Source: Sphingomonas kyeonggiensis
Lineage (GTDB): Bacteria; Pseudomonadota; Alphaproteobacteria; Sphingomonadales; Sphingomonadaceae
Assembly: GCF_014196745.1 (NCBI RefSeq)
Contig: NZ_JACIEH010000004.1
Coordinates: 186,001 to 250,000, forward strand
DNA length: 64,000 bases
Direction: 5' to 3'
Shown: piece by piece, positions 51,297-60,381 of the stretch
Numbering within the stretch: the first letter of the stretch is position 1
Layout: every line of letters starts with the position of its first letter
Translations under genes and position numbers: made by a program
Notes under the pieces: generated by a model
Told to the model about the DNA's origin: nothing
What the model saw: the letters and a program-made list of their open reading frames with translations, nothing else
Databases searched by the model: none

Positions 51297-51443
51297 AATT
51301 CCTCCCCGAGCTTGTCTCTGAGAGGGGGACCATTCGCAAAGCGAATGGTGGTGGGGCCTGCCGGGCACCGGCGCGTTGCACCGGCCCCTCCACCACCGCC
51401 TTCGGCGGCGGTCCCCTTCCCCCAGCAAGCTGGGGGAGGAATT
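51297..51443. repeat. Composite palindromic element, GGGGAGG class (copy B)
   Basis: 147 bp with ends AATTCC/GGAATT. Layout as in copy A: left end hairpin around CGAGCTTGTCTCTGAG (one arm imperfect), small hairpins ATTCGCAAAGCGAAT and CCGCCTTCGGCGG, and CCCAGCAAGCTGGG on the right. Lies between the cobalamin adenosyltransferase start and the stop of the next gene. Confidence 0.88.
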
Positions 51444-51450
51444 TAGAAGG

Positions 51451-52320
51451 TCACGCCGCTTCGGCGATGTCGCCGCGGGCCGGGGGCAGGAAATGCTCGG
51501 GGCCGAACAGCCGGTGCGGATAGAGGAACTGGTTGGTCGCCATCGGCACCACCACGCCCTCGACCACGCCGGGCATGAAATAGTTGCCCTGATAGCAGTT
51601 GGGCTGGGTCATCTGGGTATCGCCGTGATAGGCGCTGCCGATCCCGCTATAGTTCAGGTCGGTGCCGAACACCGCGTAGAGCGCCATGTCCACGAAGTTC
51701 ATGAACTCGGGCGTGCCGCGCAGATGCGTGTCCTGCGCGATCAGCGCGACCAGGTCGTCGCGCACGAAGGACAGCGCCGCGAGGTCCTTCACCACCTGGG
51801 TGAAATTATGGTCGCCGTCGTGATGGACGATCGTGCGGCGGCCGCGCTCCTCGAGCATCACGTGGCGGACATAGCTGGGCACGTCGCCATGGAAGATGCG
51901 CATGCGCCGGGCCGCCTCGGGGAAGGTGCGGCGGGTGCGCTCATAGGCGAAACGCAGATATTCGGCGGAGACGTCGACCAGGTCGAGATCGAAGTCGAAC
52001 GGCTCGACGCAGCCGCCGAGATAGGCGGTGGCGCCGCCCATGAAGACGCCGACTTCGACGACGCGGTCGAACTGGCCGTTATAGTCGCGCAGGGTGCGGA
52101 CGATGTCGTGATAATATTGCGGCGAGCACTGGTCCTCATAGGGAAGGCTGAGCGCGCAGACCCGTTCGGCGATGCGATCGAAGATGCGGTTCTGACCCTG
52201 GAACTCGTCCATCAGGCGCTTGGTCTGGTAGCCCGAATACATCGGGATGCCGAGCGCCGCGGCGGGATCCGCCACGTCGTGGAGCGTCTCGTCGGGCGCG
52301 ATGAAGGTTCCGAAGGTCAT
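51451..52320 (-). CDS. Class I SAM-dependent methyltransferase-like protein
   Basis: The 289-residue protein has a methyltransferase motif I VVEVGVFMGGATAYL, a DLDLVDVSAEYL acidic region and TIVHHDGDHNFTQVVKDLA, then LVALIAQDTHLRG, a pattern shared with the Methyltransf_24/cephalosporin hydroxylase-like group. Residues 1-90 are not recognised. The substrate is unknown. Transcription is minus-strand, downstream of the LysE gene across 44 bp. Confidence 0.6.
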   Translation of the reverse strand: MTFGTFIAPDETLHDVADPAAALGIPMYSGYQTKRLMDEFQGQNRIFDRIAERVCALSLPYEDQCSPQYYHDIVRTLRDYNGQFDRVVEVGVFMGGATAYLGGCVEPFDFDLDLVDVSAEYLRFAYERTRRTFPEAARRMRIFHGDVPSYVRHVMLEERGRRTIVHHDGDHNFTQVVKDLAALSFVRDDLVALIAQDTHLRGTPEFMNFVDMALYAVFGTDLNYSGIGSAYHGDTQMTQPNCYQGNYFMPGVVEGVVVPMATNQFLYPHRLFGPEHFLPPARGDIAEAA

Positions 52321-52364
52321 GGGGCATCCTGGTGGTTACCCCTGAATTATAGAGCGCGCGGCGC

Positions 52365-53000
52365 TCAGGCGTGCTTCGAGCGGAGCAACAGCAGGCCGAA
52401 ACCGATGAAGATCGTTCCCGTCATCCGGTTGAACCATTTCTTGAGCGACGGGCGCGCGAGATGGCGGGCGAGGCCGCGACCGCCCAGCGCATAGACGCCG
52501 TACCAGAAGCACTCGACCACCGCGAAGGTCAGCACCAGGATCGCGAACTGCGGCGGCTTGGGCGCGGCGGCGCTGACGAACTGGGGGAAGAAGGCGGCGG
52601 CGAAGAGCAAAGCCTTGGGATTGGAGATGCTGATCGCGAAGCCGCCGCGGAAGAGCTGGGCGGGGCTCAGCCGGCGGTCGGCGAGCGCGGCGTCGTCGGT
52701 CACGTCGAGCGGGGTCGGATCGGCGCGCCAGGCCTTGATGCCGAGCCAGACCAGATAGCCGGTGCCGAGCCAGCGCAGCACTTCGAACGCGCCCGGGATG
52801 GCGAGCAGCAGCGCGGTGAGCCCGGCGGCGGAGGCGGCGAGGATCGTCACCAGCCCGGCCAGGCAGCCGGCCATCGCCACCACCGTGCGCCGCACGCCGA
52901 AATCGACGCTGCGCTGGAGGATGTGGAGCATGTTGGGGCCGGGGGTTCCCGAAAGCAGGAACACGGCCATGACGAACAGCCACCAGGTCTGGAGAGTCAT
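52365..53000 (-). CDS. LysE/RhtB family amino acid exporter
   Basis: The 211-residue protein has six helices and the family motif VFLLSGTPGPNMLHILQRS (G-x-x-P-G-P) in the first helix, then GTGYLVWLGIKAWR and FRGGFAISISNPKALLFAAAFFPQF, and a final helix. It probably exports an amino acid or related metabolite; the substrate is not predictable. Start ATG 53000. Confidence 0.9.
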   Translation of the reverse strand: MTLQTWWLFVMAVFLLSGTPGPNMLHILQRSVDFGVRRTVVAMAGCLAGLVTILAASAAGLTALLLAIPGAFEVLRWLGTGYLVWLGIKAWRADPTPLDVTDDAALADRRLSPAQLFRGGFAISISNPKALLFAAAFFPQFVSAAAPKPPQFAILVLTFAVVECFWYGVYALGGRGLARHLARPSLKKWFNRMTGTIFIGFGLLLLRSKHA

Positions 53001-53046
53001 CGCGGCAACCTTGGAACGTGGGAAAAGGGCCGTGCGGCCCGGCGCG

Positions 53047-53280
53047 TCAGCCCTTGGCCGACATCATGATCAGGATCAGCGCGATCACCGCAATCGCAAT
53101 CGCCTGGAACAGGATGCGCTGCTGCATCAGCTTCTGCGACTTGAGCGCGCGCGGACTCGGGCCGTCGCCGGTGCCTTCCAGGTCCTGGCTGGTCGTCTGC
53201 GCCATGTTCACCAGCCCCTTGATGAGGATGAACAGGGTGGCGAACATCGCCGCGAGCAGGAGGAAGGCCAGGAAGATCAT
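53047..53280 (-). CDS. Small two-helix membrane protein, HIG1-like
   Basis: The 77-residue protein has helices MIFLAFLLLAAMFATLFILI at the N-terminus and LFQAIAIAVIALILIMMSA at the C-terminus, with the motif SQKLMQQRILFQ between. This is the HIG1/twin-transmembrane pattern of alphaproteobacteria; the eukaryotic HIG1 proteins act with respiratory complexes, but the bacterial role is not established. It begins nine bases after the gluQ stop codon. Confidence 0.7.
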   Translation of the reverse strand: MIFLAFLLLAAMFATLFILIKGLVNMAQTTSQDLEGTGDGPSPRALKSQKLMQQRILFQAIAIAVIALILIMMSAKG

Positions 53281-53289
53281 GGGCGGAGC

Positions 53290-54273
53290 TTACGCCTGTG
53301 CCGCGGCGATGCCAACCGGCAGTTGTCCTTCGCGCAACCGGTCGGCGAGCGCGCGGCCGTCCTCTCCCGCCAGCCGCATCGCCTCGAGGCCAGGCGCGCC
53401 GTGGCGCTTGGCGAGGCGGGTGCCGTCGGGGCCGAGAAGAAGCGGGTGGTGGCGGTATTCCGGGGTCGGCAGGCCGAGCAGCGCCTGGAGCAGGCGGTGG
53501 ACATGAGTGGCTGCGAACAGGTCCACCCCGCGCACGACATGGGTGATGCCCTGGGCCGCGTCGTCCATAGTGACGGCGAGGTGGTAGCTGGCCGGCGCGT
53601 CCTTGCGGGCGAGGACGACGTCGCCGGCGGAGGCTGGGTCGGCGAGGATGCGGCCGGCAAAGACGTCGTTCCAGAACAGCAAATCCTCCCCGAGCTTGTC
53701 TCGGGGAGGGGGACCGCCAGCCGCAGGCCGGTGGTGGAGGGGCGGCGGCGGGACACCGCCGTCTTCGCCGGCGGCCCCTCCACCATTCGCTGCGCGAATG
53801 GCCCCCCTCCCCGAGACAAGCTCGGGGAGGATTTTGAGGGCGCCCGTCACATCCAGCCGCCAGCAATGCGGCTTGCTCAGGTCAGGCGCCACCAGCCCCC
53901 GGCAGGTGCCCGGATAGAGCGCACCCTCCGGGCCATGCGGGGCGGTGAGGCTCGCGGCGATGTCGGCCCGGGTGCAGAAACAGGGGTAGAGCAGGCCCAT
54001 CGCCCGCAGGTGATCCAGAGCCGCTTCGTACAGGTGCAGGCGTCGGGACTGGAAGGTCACCTCCCCATCCCAGGCCAAGCCCAGCCATTCGAGATCGCGC
54101 AGGGTCGCCTCGACATGCTCGGGGCGCGAGCGGGTGCCGTCGATGTCCTCGATGCGCAGCGTGAAGGTGCCGCCATGCGCCCGGGCATAGTCGTGCGCCT
54201 GGATCGCCGACCAGGCGTGCCCGAGGTGCAGGCGCCCCGTCGGGCTCGGCGCGAATCGGGTGTGGATAACCAT
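53290..54273 (-). CDS. gluQ: Glutamyl-Q tRNA(Asp) synthetase with an in-frame repeat insertion
   Basis: GluQ-RS attaches glutamate to the queuosine base in the wobble position of tRNA(Asp). The 327-residue protein has the HIGH-type RFAPSPTGRLHLGHAWSA, FTLRIEDIDGTRSRPEH, a zinc site (Cys98, Cys100, Tyr120, Cys124), DDAAQGITHVVRGVDLFAATH and the KMSKS-like GTRLAKRHG. Residues about 147-198 (nt 53681-53834) are encoded by a composite palindromic element and are unlike the family, whose members are about 280 residues. The insertion sits between HCWRLDV and the LFWNDVFAG segment; the frame stays open on both sides. Start ATG 54273 (a TTG at 54276 is possible). Confidence 0.9.
   Translation of the reverse strand: MVIHTRFAPSPTGRLHLGHAWSAIQAHDYARAHGGTFTLRIEDIDGTRSRPEHVEATLRDLEWLGLAWDGEVTFQSRRLHLYEAALDHLRAMGLLYPCFCTRADIAASLTAPHGPEGALYPGTCRGLVAPDLSKPHCWRLDVTGALKILPELVSGRGAIRAANGGGAAGEDGGVPPPPLHHRPAAGGPPPRDKLGEDLLFWNDVFAGRILADPASAGDVVLARKDAPASYHLAVTMDDAAQGITHVVRGVDLFAATHVHRLLQALLGLPTPEYRHHPLLLGPDGTRLAKRHGAPGLEAMRLAGEDGRALADRLREGQLPVGIAAAQA
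53681..53834. repeat. Composite palindromic element, GGGGAGG class (copy C), inside gluQ
   Basis: 154 bp with ends AAATCC/GGATTT. The first and last 32 bases are near-perfect inverted copies (one mismatch). Small hairpins GCCAGCCGCAGGC and TTCGCTGCGCGAA and the TGGTGGAGGGGC/GCCCCTCCACCA arms are present. In the gluQ frame it reads through with no stop. Confidence 0.92.
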
Positions 54274-54284
54274 CAAACCGGCCC

Positions 54285-54314
54285 TTGACCACGAGTCGCG
54301 GCATATGCTGTCAT
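54285..54314 (+). promoter_or_regulatory. Weak candidate promoter for the HNH gene
   Basis: TTGACC (54285-54290), 18 bp, TGTCAT (54309-54314). Lies in the spacer divergent from gluQ. Confidence 0.3.
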
Positions 54315-54371
54315 CACTGCGTCACGCTTCTCGGCGAGATGCGTGCCACCACGAACTGGGCGAGGGAGCGC

Positions 54372-54938
54372 ATGTATCATCCCGATCTGATCCGCCATCC
54401 GGACAGCTGCCCTGCCCTTGTGCTCAATGCCGATTATACGCCCCTGAGCTATTATCCGCTGAGCATCTGGCCCTGGCAGACGGCGGTCAAGGCGCTGTTC
54501 CTCGATAGGGTGGACGTCGTCTCCTATTACGAACGCGAGGTGCGAAGTCCCAGCGCGAGGCTGAAGCTTCCTTCGGTCATCGCGCTCAAACAATATGTCA
54601 GACCTTCGCAATTCCCCGCCTTCACCCGGTTCAATCTCTTCCTTCGCGACAAGTTCGTCTGCCAATATTGCGGCAGCCACCGCGACCTCACCTTCGACCA
54701 TGTCATTCCCCGCGCCCAGGGCGGGCGCACCACCTGGGAAAATGTCGCCACTGCCTGCGCGCCCTGCAACCTGAAGAAGGGCGGGCGCACGCCTCAGCAG
54801 GCCGCCATGCCCCTCTATCTCCAGCCGATACGGCCGACCAGCTGGCAGCTCCAGGAGCATGGCCGGCGCTACCCTCCCAATTATCTCCACGATACCTGGC
54901 GCGACTGGCTCTACTGGGATGTGGAGCTGCTGGCCTGA
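54372..54938 (+). CDS. HNH endonuclease
   Basis: The 188-residue protein has an N-terminal PALVLNADYTPLSYYPLS domain and an HNH nuclease domain: FVCQYCGSHRDLTFDHVIPRAQGG, with the catalytic DH and zinc Cys pairs CQYC and CAPC, and TTWENVATACAPCNLKKG. The family is widespread in alphaproteobacteria and unlinked to mobile elements; its function is not known. Start ATG 54372 follows GAGGGAG; an ATG at 54342 would add ten residues. Confidence 0.88.
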   Translation: MYHPDLIRHPDSCPALVLNADYTPLSYYPLSIWPWQTAVKALFLDRVDVVSYYEREVRSPSARLKLPSVIALKQYVRPSQFPAFTRFNLFLRDKFVCQYCGSHRDLTFDHVIPRAQGGRTTWENVATACAPCNLKKGGRTPQQAAMPLYLQPIRPTSWQLQEHGRRYPPNYLHDTWRDWLYWDVELLA

Positions 54939-54983
54939 TCTGCTAGCATTGTCCGGTAACGACCTGTTCCGGGGGATATAGGC

Positions 54984-56570
54984 ATGAGCGGTTTCACCAT
55001 CGACCGGCGCACGGCGCTGGCCCTGTCGCTGGGCGGCGCTAGCGCGCTGGCGTTTCCTCGGCTCGCCCTGGCGGCGGCGCTGGACGAAGCGGCGATCGAT
55101 GCGATCGTCCAGCCTTTCCTGAGCGCGTTCGAGACTCCGGGCATCGCGGTCGCCGTGGTGCGGCCGGGCCTGCCCGCCTTCACCAAGGGATATGGCGTGC
55201 GCACGCTCGGCAAGCCCGCACCGGTGGACGCCCATACCCGCTTCGGCATCGCCTCGCACTCCAAGGCGTTCACCGCCGCCGCGCTGGCGCTGCTCGTCGA
55301 CGAAGGCAAGCTCGGCTGGGAAGACCCGGTGGTGAAGCACCTGCCCGAGTTCCGCATGTCCGATCCCGCGGTCACCCAGATGATGACGGTGCGCGACCTT
55401 CTGGTGCATCGTTCCGGACTTCCTCTGGGCGCCGGCGACCTGATGTTCTTCCCCGCGGGCCTGCACGTCGCCGCCGATGCGCTCAAGGCGCTGCCGCACC
55501 TGAAGCCGGCGCGCGGTTTCCGGGCGGGCTATGACTACGACAACATCCTCTACATCGTCGCCGGGCTGCTGATCGAGCGCGTCAGCGGCACGCCCTGGGA
55601 CAGGTTCGTCGAGACGCGGATCTTCGCGCCACTGGGCATGGCGGACGCAGTCGGATCGCGGATGTCGCTGAAGACCGACAATGTCGCCGGGCGCCATGCC
55701 CGCCTCGGGCCGCCGGTGCGCGGCATCGGCAAGCAGGAAGTGATCCAGCCCGACGAAGGCAAGATGGTCGACGCCGCCGGCGGGATCAACGCCAGCATCA
55801 GCGACATGGCCAAGTGGATCCAGGTGCAGCTGGCGCAGGGCAAGCTGCCCGACGGCAAGCAGCTCTGGTCGACCGCCCAGGCCAAGGAGATGTGGAAACC
55901 GCAGACGATCACCGCGTCGAGCGACGGCCCGACTGCGGAAAACCCGGCGCGGCCGGTGCTCGCCGCCTATGCGCTGGGCTGGTTCGTCCAGGATTACCGC
56001 GGCATGCGGATGATCCAGCACAGCGGCGGGCTCTCCGGCCAGGTGACCTATACCGGGCTGCTGCCGTCGCGCGGGATCGGCGTGTCGGTGCTGAGCAATG
56101 TCGAGGAAGGCGTCTCCGCCGCGATCCGCAACGCGATCCTCGACCGGCTGATCGACGCGCCGGCGTTCGACTGGGTGGCGAGCTACCGCACCCGGCAGAA
56201 GGCGGCACAGGACGAGGCGCTGGCGAGCGTCGAGGGCGGCGTCGACAAGGCGCCGGCCGGCGACCCCTCGCTGCCGCTGGCGGGCTATGCCGGGCGCTAC
56301 CGCGATCCCTGGTACGGCGATGTCGTGGTGACGACCAAAAGCGGCAAGCTGTGGATCGACTTCACCCCGACCCCGGTGTTCAAGAGCGTGCTCGAACCCT
56401 GGGGACCCGACACCTTCCGCACCCGCTTCGCCAAGGATGCCGGCGAGGACGCCATCGTCCGCTTCCAGGTCAAGGACGGCAAGGTGACCGGCGTGACCAT
56501 GGAGGCGCTCTCGCCGCTGGCCGACTTCAGCTATGATTATCAGCATCTTGCCTTCGTGCCGGTGCCGTAA
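54984..56570 (+). CDS. Serine hydrolase, beta-lactamase-like, Tat-type signal, with C-terminal DUF3471-like domain
   Basis: The 528-residue protein has a likely Tat signal (FTIDRRTALALSLGGASALAF). The hydrolase has S-x-x-K as ASHSKAFTAA, Y-x-N as YDYDNIL, and H-x-G-like IQHSGGLSGQ. After residue 400 comes a separate beta-rich region (LPLAGYAGRYRDPWYGDVVV) typical of DUF3471. It may act as a D-aminopeptidase or esterase in the periplasm. This is the second such hydrolase in the window; the two are different in length and motif. Free-standing. Confidence 0.87.
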   Translation: MSGFTIDRRTALALSLGGASALAFPRLALAAALDEAAIDAIVQPFLSAFETPGIAVAVVRPGLPAFTKGYGVRTLGKPAPVDAHTRFGIASHSKAFTAAALALLVDEGKLGWEDPVVKHLPEFRMSDPAVTQMMTVRDLLVHRSGLPLGAGDLMFFPAGLHVAADALKALPHLKPARGFRAGYDYDNILYIVAGLLIERVSGTPWDRFVETRIFAPLGMADAVGSRMSLKTDNVAGRHARLGPPVRGIGKQEVIQPDEGKMVDAAGGINASISDMAKWIQVQLAQGKLPDGKQLWSTAQAKEMWKPQTITASSDGPTAENPARPVLAAYALGWFVQDYRGMRMIQHSGGLSGQVTYTGLLPSRGIGVSVLSNVEEGVSAAIRNAILDRLIDAPAFDWVASYRTRQKAAQDEALASVEGGVDKAPAGDPSLPLAGYAGRYRDPWYGDVVVTTKSGKLWIDFTPTPVFKSVLEPWGPDTFRTRFAKDAGEDAIVRFQVKDGKVTGVTMEALSPLADFSYDYQHLAFVPVP

Positions 56571-56642
56571 TCAACTGTGTTATTGTAGTAATACAGATGC
56601 TGCGTTAAAAGGGCGCCATGCGAGCGGCAGAATCGAAGATTG

Positions 56643-58970
56643 ATGGCTGACGGCAGCGATCCGAGGAACGTCCGCTTTCCGCTGCGCCGGTCGGACGACG
56701 GGTTCGAGCCATCGCCGGACCCGGCGCCCGCGCCGAAGCCCGAGCCGCGCAACTGGCGTCCGCCTTCGATCGAGAAGCTCGGCGCGGGGCTGGGCGAGGC
56801 GATCAAACGCGTGACGCCGCAAAAGCCCGAGCCGCCGCTGGAGCTTTCGGGCGGCATGCCCGCGCCCGAGGACCAGGGCACACGCTGGCGCCGTGCCGCG
56901 CCCCCGCCTCCCCCGCCACCGATCCAGCCCGGCCATGCCGAGCCGCTGCCGGCGGGCGGCTACACCACCAATCTGCCGGTGGTGGTCAAGAAACGGAACT
57001 GGCTGCGCTGGGCGAGCTGGATCGTCGCGGGCTTCCTGATCCTGTTCTTCGTCGCGGTCGCCTGGCTCGCGCTGACCGCGCCGCTGTCCAAGTCGCTCCA
57101 GCCGCCGGCGCCACCCTCGATCACGCTCCTCTCCGCCGAGGGCAAACCGATCGCGCGGCGCGGCGCGGTGATCGCCGGCCCCGTCGATGCGAGCAAGCTG
57201 CCCGAGCATGTCCGTAACGCGTTCGTCGGCATCGAGGACCGGCGCTTCTACAGCCATTGGGGCGTCGATCCGCGCGGCATCCTGCGCGCCTTCGTCCATA
57301 ATGTGACGAGCGAGGGCGGATCGCAGGGCGGCAGCACGATCACCCAGCAGCTCGCCAAGAACGCCTTCCTCAACTCGCAGCGCACCTTCGGGCGCAAGGC
57401 ACAGGAAGTGCTGATCGCCTTCTGGCTGGAGGCCTGGCTGAGCAAGGACGAGATCCTCTCGCGCTACCTCTCCAACGTCTATTTCGGCGACAATGTGTAC
57501 GGCCTGCGCGCCGCCGCGCGGCACTATTTCAGCGTCGAACCCGAGGCGCTGACGCTGAGCCAGGCGACGCTGTTGGCGGGGCTGGTGCAGGCGCCATCGC
57601 GGCTGGCGCCGACCGGAAACCTGAAGGGGGCACGCGAGCGGCAGAAGCTGGTGATCGCGTCGATGGTCGATGCGGGGCTGATCACCAAGGCGCGCGGACA
57701 GAGCGTGCGCCCGGCGGTGCTCAACGTCACCAAGTCCGAGGACGACCTGCCCAACGGCACCTATTTCGCCGACTGGGTGCTGCCCCAGGCGCGCGACCGG
57801 GCGGGCGGGGTCGGCACCGAGCAGACGGTGCAGACGACGCTCGAGCTCAGCGCGCAGCAGGCGGCCGAGCGTGCGGTGCGCGGTGCGGGGCTGAAGAAGT
57901 CGCAGATCGCGATCGTGGCGATGCGGCCCGACGGCCGGGTGATCGCGATGGTCGGCGGCAGGAATTACGGCGAGAGCCCGTTCAACCGCGCCACCCAGGC
58001 GCGACGCCAGCCGGGATCGACCTTCAAGCTGTTCGTCTATCTGGCGGCGCTGCGCGGCGGGATGGAGCCGGACAGCATCGTCGACGACTCCCCCGTCCAG
58101 ATCGGCGACTGGAAGCCCGAGAATTCGCATGGCGACTATGCCGGGCAGATCACGCTGCGCCGTGCCTTCGCCCGCTCGTCCAACGTGGTCGCGGCGCGGC
58201 TGACCCAGAAGTTCGGCGTGCGCGCGGTGACCCAGGCTGCGCGCGACCTGGGCATCTCCACCCCGATCGGCAACGATGCCTCGATCGCGCTCGGCACCTC
58301 GACCGTCTCGCTGCTCGAGCTGACCGCCGCCTATGCCTCGGTCGCCAACGGCACCTATCCGGTGCGGCCACAGGGGCTGAGCGAGGACGAGGCGGACAGC
58401 GACTGGCTGGCCAAGCGGCTGGGCGGGCCGACCCGGTTCAACGGGCGCCAGCTCGACGATCTGCGCAGCCTGCTCGGCACGGTGGTGGAAGAAGGCACGG
58501 GCCGCGGCGCGAACCTGCCGATCCCGACCTATGGCAAGACCGGTACCACCCAGGACAATCGCGACGCGCTGTTCATCGGCTATGCGGGCGGGATCGTCTG
58601 CGGCGTCTGGCTGGGCAATGACGACAATTCGCCGAACCCCGGCCTGTCGGGCAGCGGCCTGCCGGCACGGGTGTGGCGCGACTTCATGACCCGCGCGCTC
58701 GACCTGCGCATCCCGCCGCCCGAGCCGACGGTGGAGCCCGACGGCAATGACGTGACGCTGGACGACGTGCTGAACGGCGTGGGCGACTTCATCGAGGGTA
58801 CCGGCATCCAGACCCAGGTGGTGCCGCAGGGCGTCGATCCCGACGAGCAAGGCGAAGCACCGATCGATGCGCGGCCGATCGACCGCCGCCCGCGCCGCGA
58901 CCAGGCACCGGACGGGCCGCCGCCGGGCGACCGCTTCCGGCCGGACGATCGGCGGGGCGAGGAGCGGTAG
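56643..58970 (+). CDS. Penicillin-binding protein 1A (bifunctional transglycosylase/transpeptidase)
   Basis: The 775-residue protein polymerises and cross-links peptidoglycan. A Pro-rich cytoplasmic tail of about 120 residues precedes one membrane helix (WASWIVAGFLILFFVAVAWLAL). The GT51 domain has EDRRFYSHWGVDP and GGSTITQQLAKN, then RYLSNVYFG. The transpeptidase has S-x-x-K as GSTFKLF (about 457), SSN (about 511) and KTGTT (about 631). The C-terminus is a charged Pro/Asp/Arg-rich tail. ATG 56643 (TTG 56640 is possible). Confidence 0.93.
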   Translation: MADGSDPRNVRFPLRRSDDGFEPSPDPAPAPKPEPRNWRPPSIEKLGAGLGEAIKRVTPQKPEPPLELSGGMPAPEDQGTRWRRAAPPPPPPPIQPGHAEPLPAGGYTTNLPVVVKKRNWLRWASWIVAGFLILFFVAVAWLALTAPLSKSLQPPAPPSITLLSAEGKPIARRGAVIAGPVDASKLPEHVRNAFVGIEDRRFYSHWGVDPRGILRAFVHNVTSEGGSQGGSTITQQLAKNAFLNSQRTFGRKAQEVLIAFWLEAWLSKDEILSRYLSNVYFGDNVYGLRAAARHYFSVEPEALTLSQATLLAGLVQAPSRLAPTGNLKGARERQKLVIASMVDAGLITKARGQSVRPAVLNVTKSEDDLPNGTYFADWVLPQARDRAGGVGTEQTVQTTLELSAQQAAERAVRGAGLKKSQIAIVAMRPDGRVIAMVGGRNYGESPFNRATQARRQPGSTFKLFVYLAALRGGMEPDSIVDDSPVQIGDWKPENSHGDYAGQITLRRAFARSSNVVAARLTQKFGVRAVTQAARDLGISTPIGNDASIALGTSTVSLLELTAAYASVANGTYPVRPQGLSEDEADSDWLAKRLGGPTRFNGRQLDDLRSLLGTVVEEGTGRGANLPIPTYGKTGTTQDNRDALFIGYAGGIVCGVWLGNDDNSPNPGLSGSGLPARVWRDFMTRALDLRIPPPEPTVEPDGNDVTLDDVLNGVGDFIEGTGIQTQVVPQGVDPDEQGEAPIDARPIDRRPRRDQAPDGPPPGDRFRPDDRRGEER

Positions 58971-59021
58971 CAGCGAACGCTCCCCCTTGCGGAGGTTCGA
59001 TCGGGCACTAGTCCTGATATC

Positions 59022-59246
59022 ATGAACCTGTTCGTGATCGCCGGATTGCTTCTCACGCTTGTGTCCGTGATGGCGCTGGGAGCCGGCTTTGCTTCCGGCA
59101 ACATGTTCCTGAGCCAAAGGCCCTGGGACCCCGCCATCGATACGAGCCGTCGCTCGGCGCCAATCACCTTCCGGGTCGTTGCGGCATCCTGGGTGCTCAC
59201 GGCGACTTTCGGGATCGTCGTCATCGTCACCGCCTGGGGGAAATGA
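59022..59246 (+). CDS. Small two-helix membrane protein, unknown
   Basis: The 74-residue protein has helices LFVIAGLLLTLVSVMALGAGF and FRVVAASWVLTATFGIVVIV with a short polar loop (RPWDPAIDTSRRSAP). No family recognised. It lies 51 bp after the PBP1A gene on the same strand; whether it is translated is not certain. Confidence 0.5.
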   Translation: MNLFVIAGLLLTLVSVMALGAGFASGNMFLSQRPWDPAIDTSRRSAPITFRVVAASWVLTATFGIVVIVTAWGK

Positions 59247-59367
59247 TTGCCGCAGGAGGCCACGCATCGGTAACGCGCCGGCCCGACTGCTGCCCCGAGG
59301 CCGGGGTTACGGATAGGGCGAGATTCTCTCTGTTGACGCCGCGGGACACCCCCCGCATGGACCGGCC

Positions 59368-60369
59368 ATGCGCTTCTTCTCCGACAACGCCGCCGCCGTC
59401 TGCCCCGAGGTCTTCGCCGCGCTCGGCAAGGTGAACCAGCTCGACACCGCCTATGACGGGGACAAATGGTCCAAGTCGCTCGACGGCGCCTTTTCGGACC
59501 TGTTCGGGACCGAGGTGCGTGCACTGTGGGTGCCGACCGGCACGGCGGCGAACAGCCTGGCGCTGGCGGCGCTCTGCCCGCCCTATGGCGGGGTGGTCTG
59601 CCACCGCGACGCGCACATCAATGTCGACGAATGCGGCGCGCCCGAATTCTACACGCATGGTGCCAAGCTGCTGGTCGGCGACGGCGAAGGCTCGAAGCTG
59701 ACCCCCGACGCGATCCGCGCGGTGATCGACCCGATCCGGCCGGACGTCCATCAGGTCCAGCCGCATGCGATCTCGATCACCAACGCGACCGAGTACGGCC
59801 TGGCCTATACGCCCGACGAGGTCGCGGCGATCGGCGCGCTGGCCAAGGAGCGGAAGCTCGGGCTGCACATGGACGGCGCGCGCTTCGCCAATGCCGTCGC
59901 GCATCTGGGCTGCCATCCGGGCGACGTGACCTGGCGCGCCGGCGTGGATGCGCTGAGCTTCGGCTTCGTCAAGAATGGCGGGATGAGCGCCGAGATGCTG
60001 GTGTTCTTCAGGACCGAGCTGGCGGACGCGACGCTCTATCGCCGCAAGCGCGCCGGGCTGCTCTTCTCGAAGGGGCGCTATCTGGCGGCGCAGGTGCTGG
60101 CGCTGCTCGAGGACGACCTGTGGCTGCGCAACGGCCGCGCGGCCAATGCCGGGGCGGCGCTGCTCGCCCGGGCCGCGGGGGACCGTCTGGTGCATCCGGT
60201 GCAGGCCAATGAGGTGTTCCTCAAGGTCAGCGCCGCGGAAGCCGCATCGCTGCGCGCACTGGGCTTCGATTTCTATGACTGGGGTGTCGGCGAGGCGCGG
60301 CTGGTGATCAGCTGGGACCAGAGCGAGGACGCGATCCGGCCGCTGGCCGACGCGATCGCAGCGCTGTGA
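59368..60369 (+). CDS. Threonine aldolase family PLP enzyme
   Basis: The 333-residue enzyme cleaves threonine/allo-threonine to glycine and acetaldehyde. Fold type I features: VPTGTAANSLALAAL, HRDAHINVDECGAPEF, HMDGARFANAVAHLG with the cofactor Asp, and PLP lysine in LSFGFVKNGGMSAEML. In the usual low-specificity enzymes the Lys lies in FSLSKN, here FGFVKN. Start ATG 59368; a TTGACG is 30 bp upstream. Glycine could connect with the serine genes at 4-7 kb, but no operon link exists. Confidence 0.87.
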   Translation: MRFFSDNAAAVCPEVFAALGKVNQLDTAYDGDKWSKSLDGAFSDLFGTEVRALWVPTGTAANSLALAALCPPYGGVVCHRDAHINVDECGAPEFYTHGAKLLVGDGEGSKLTPDAIRAVIDPIRPDVHQVQPHAISITNATEYGLAYTPDEVAAIGALAKERKLGLHMDGARFANAVAHLGCHPGDVTWRAGVDALSFGFVKNGGMSAEMLVFFRTELADATLYRRKRAGLLFSKGRYLAAQVLALLEDDLWLRNGRAANAGAALLARAAGDRLVHPVQANEVFLKVSAAEAASLRALGFDFYDWGVGEARLVISWDQSEDAIRPLADAIAAL

Positions 60370-60381
60370 GGGGCCTTCTCC

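Noticed and set aside
53290..54273. gluQ as a pseudogene broken by the repeat
   Set aside because: The reading frame is intact on both sides and all catalytic motifs are present, so a lengthened but possibly working protein is the simpler reading.
56580..59267. Long minus-strand open frame of about 890 codons opposite the PBP1A gene
   Set aside because: It mirrors a clear PBP1A on the plus strand; the translated product is Arg/His/Gly-rich without motifs, as expected for antisense frames in high-GC DNA.
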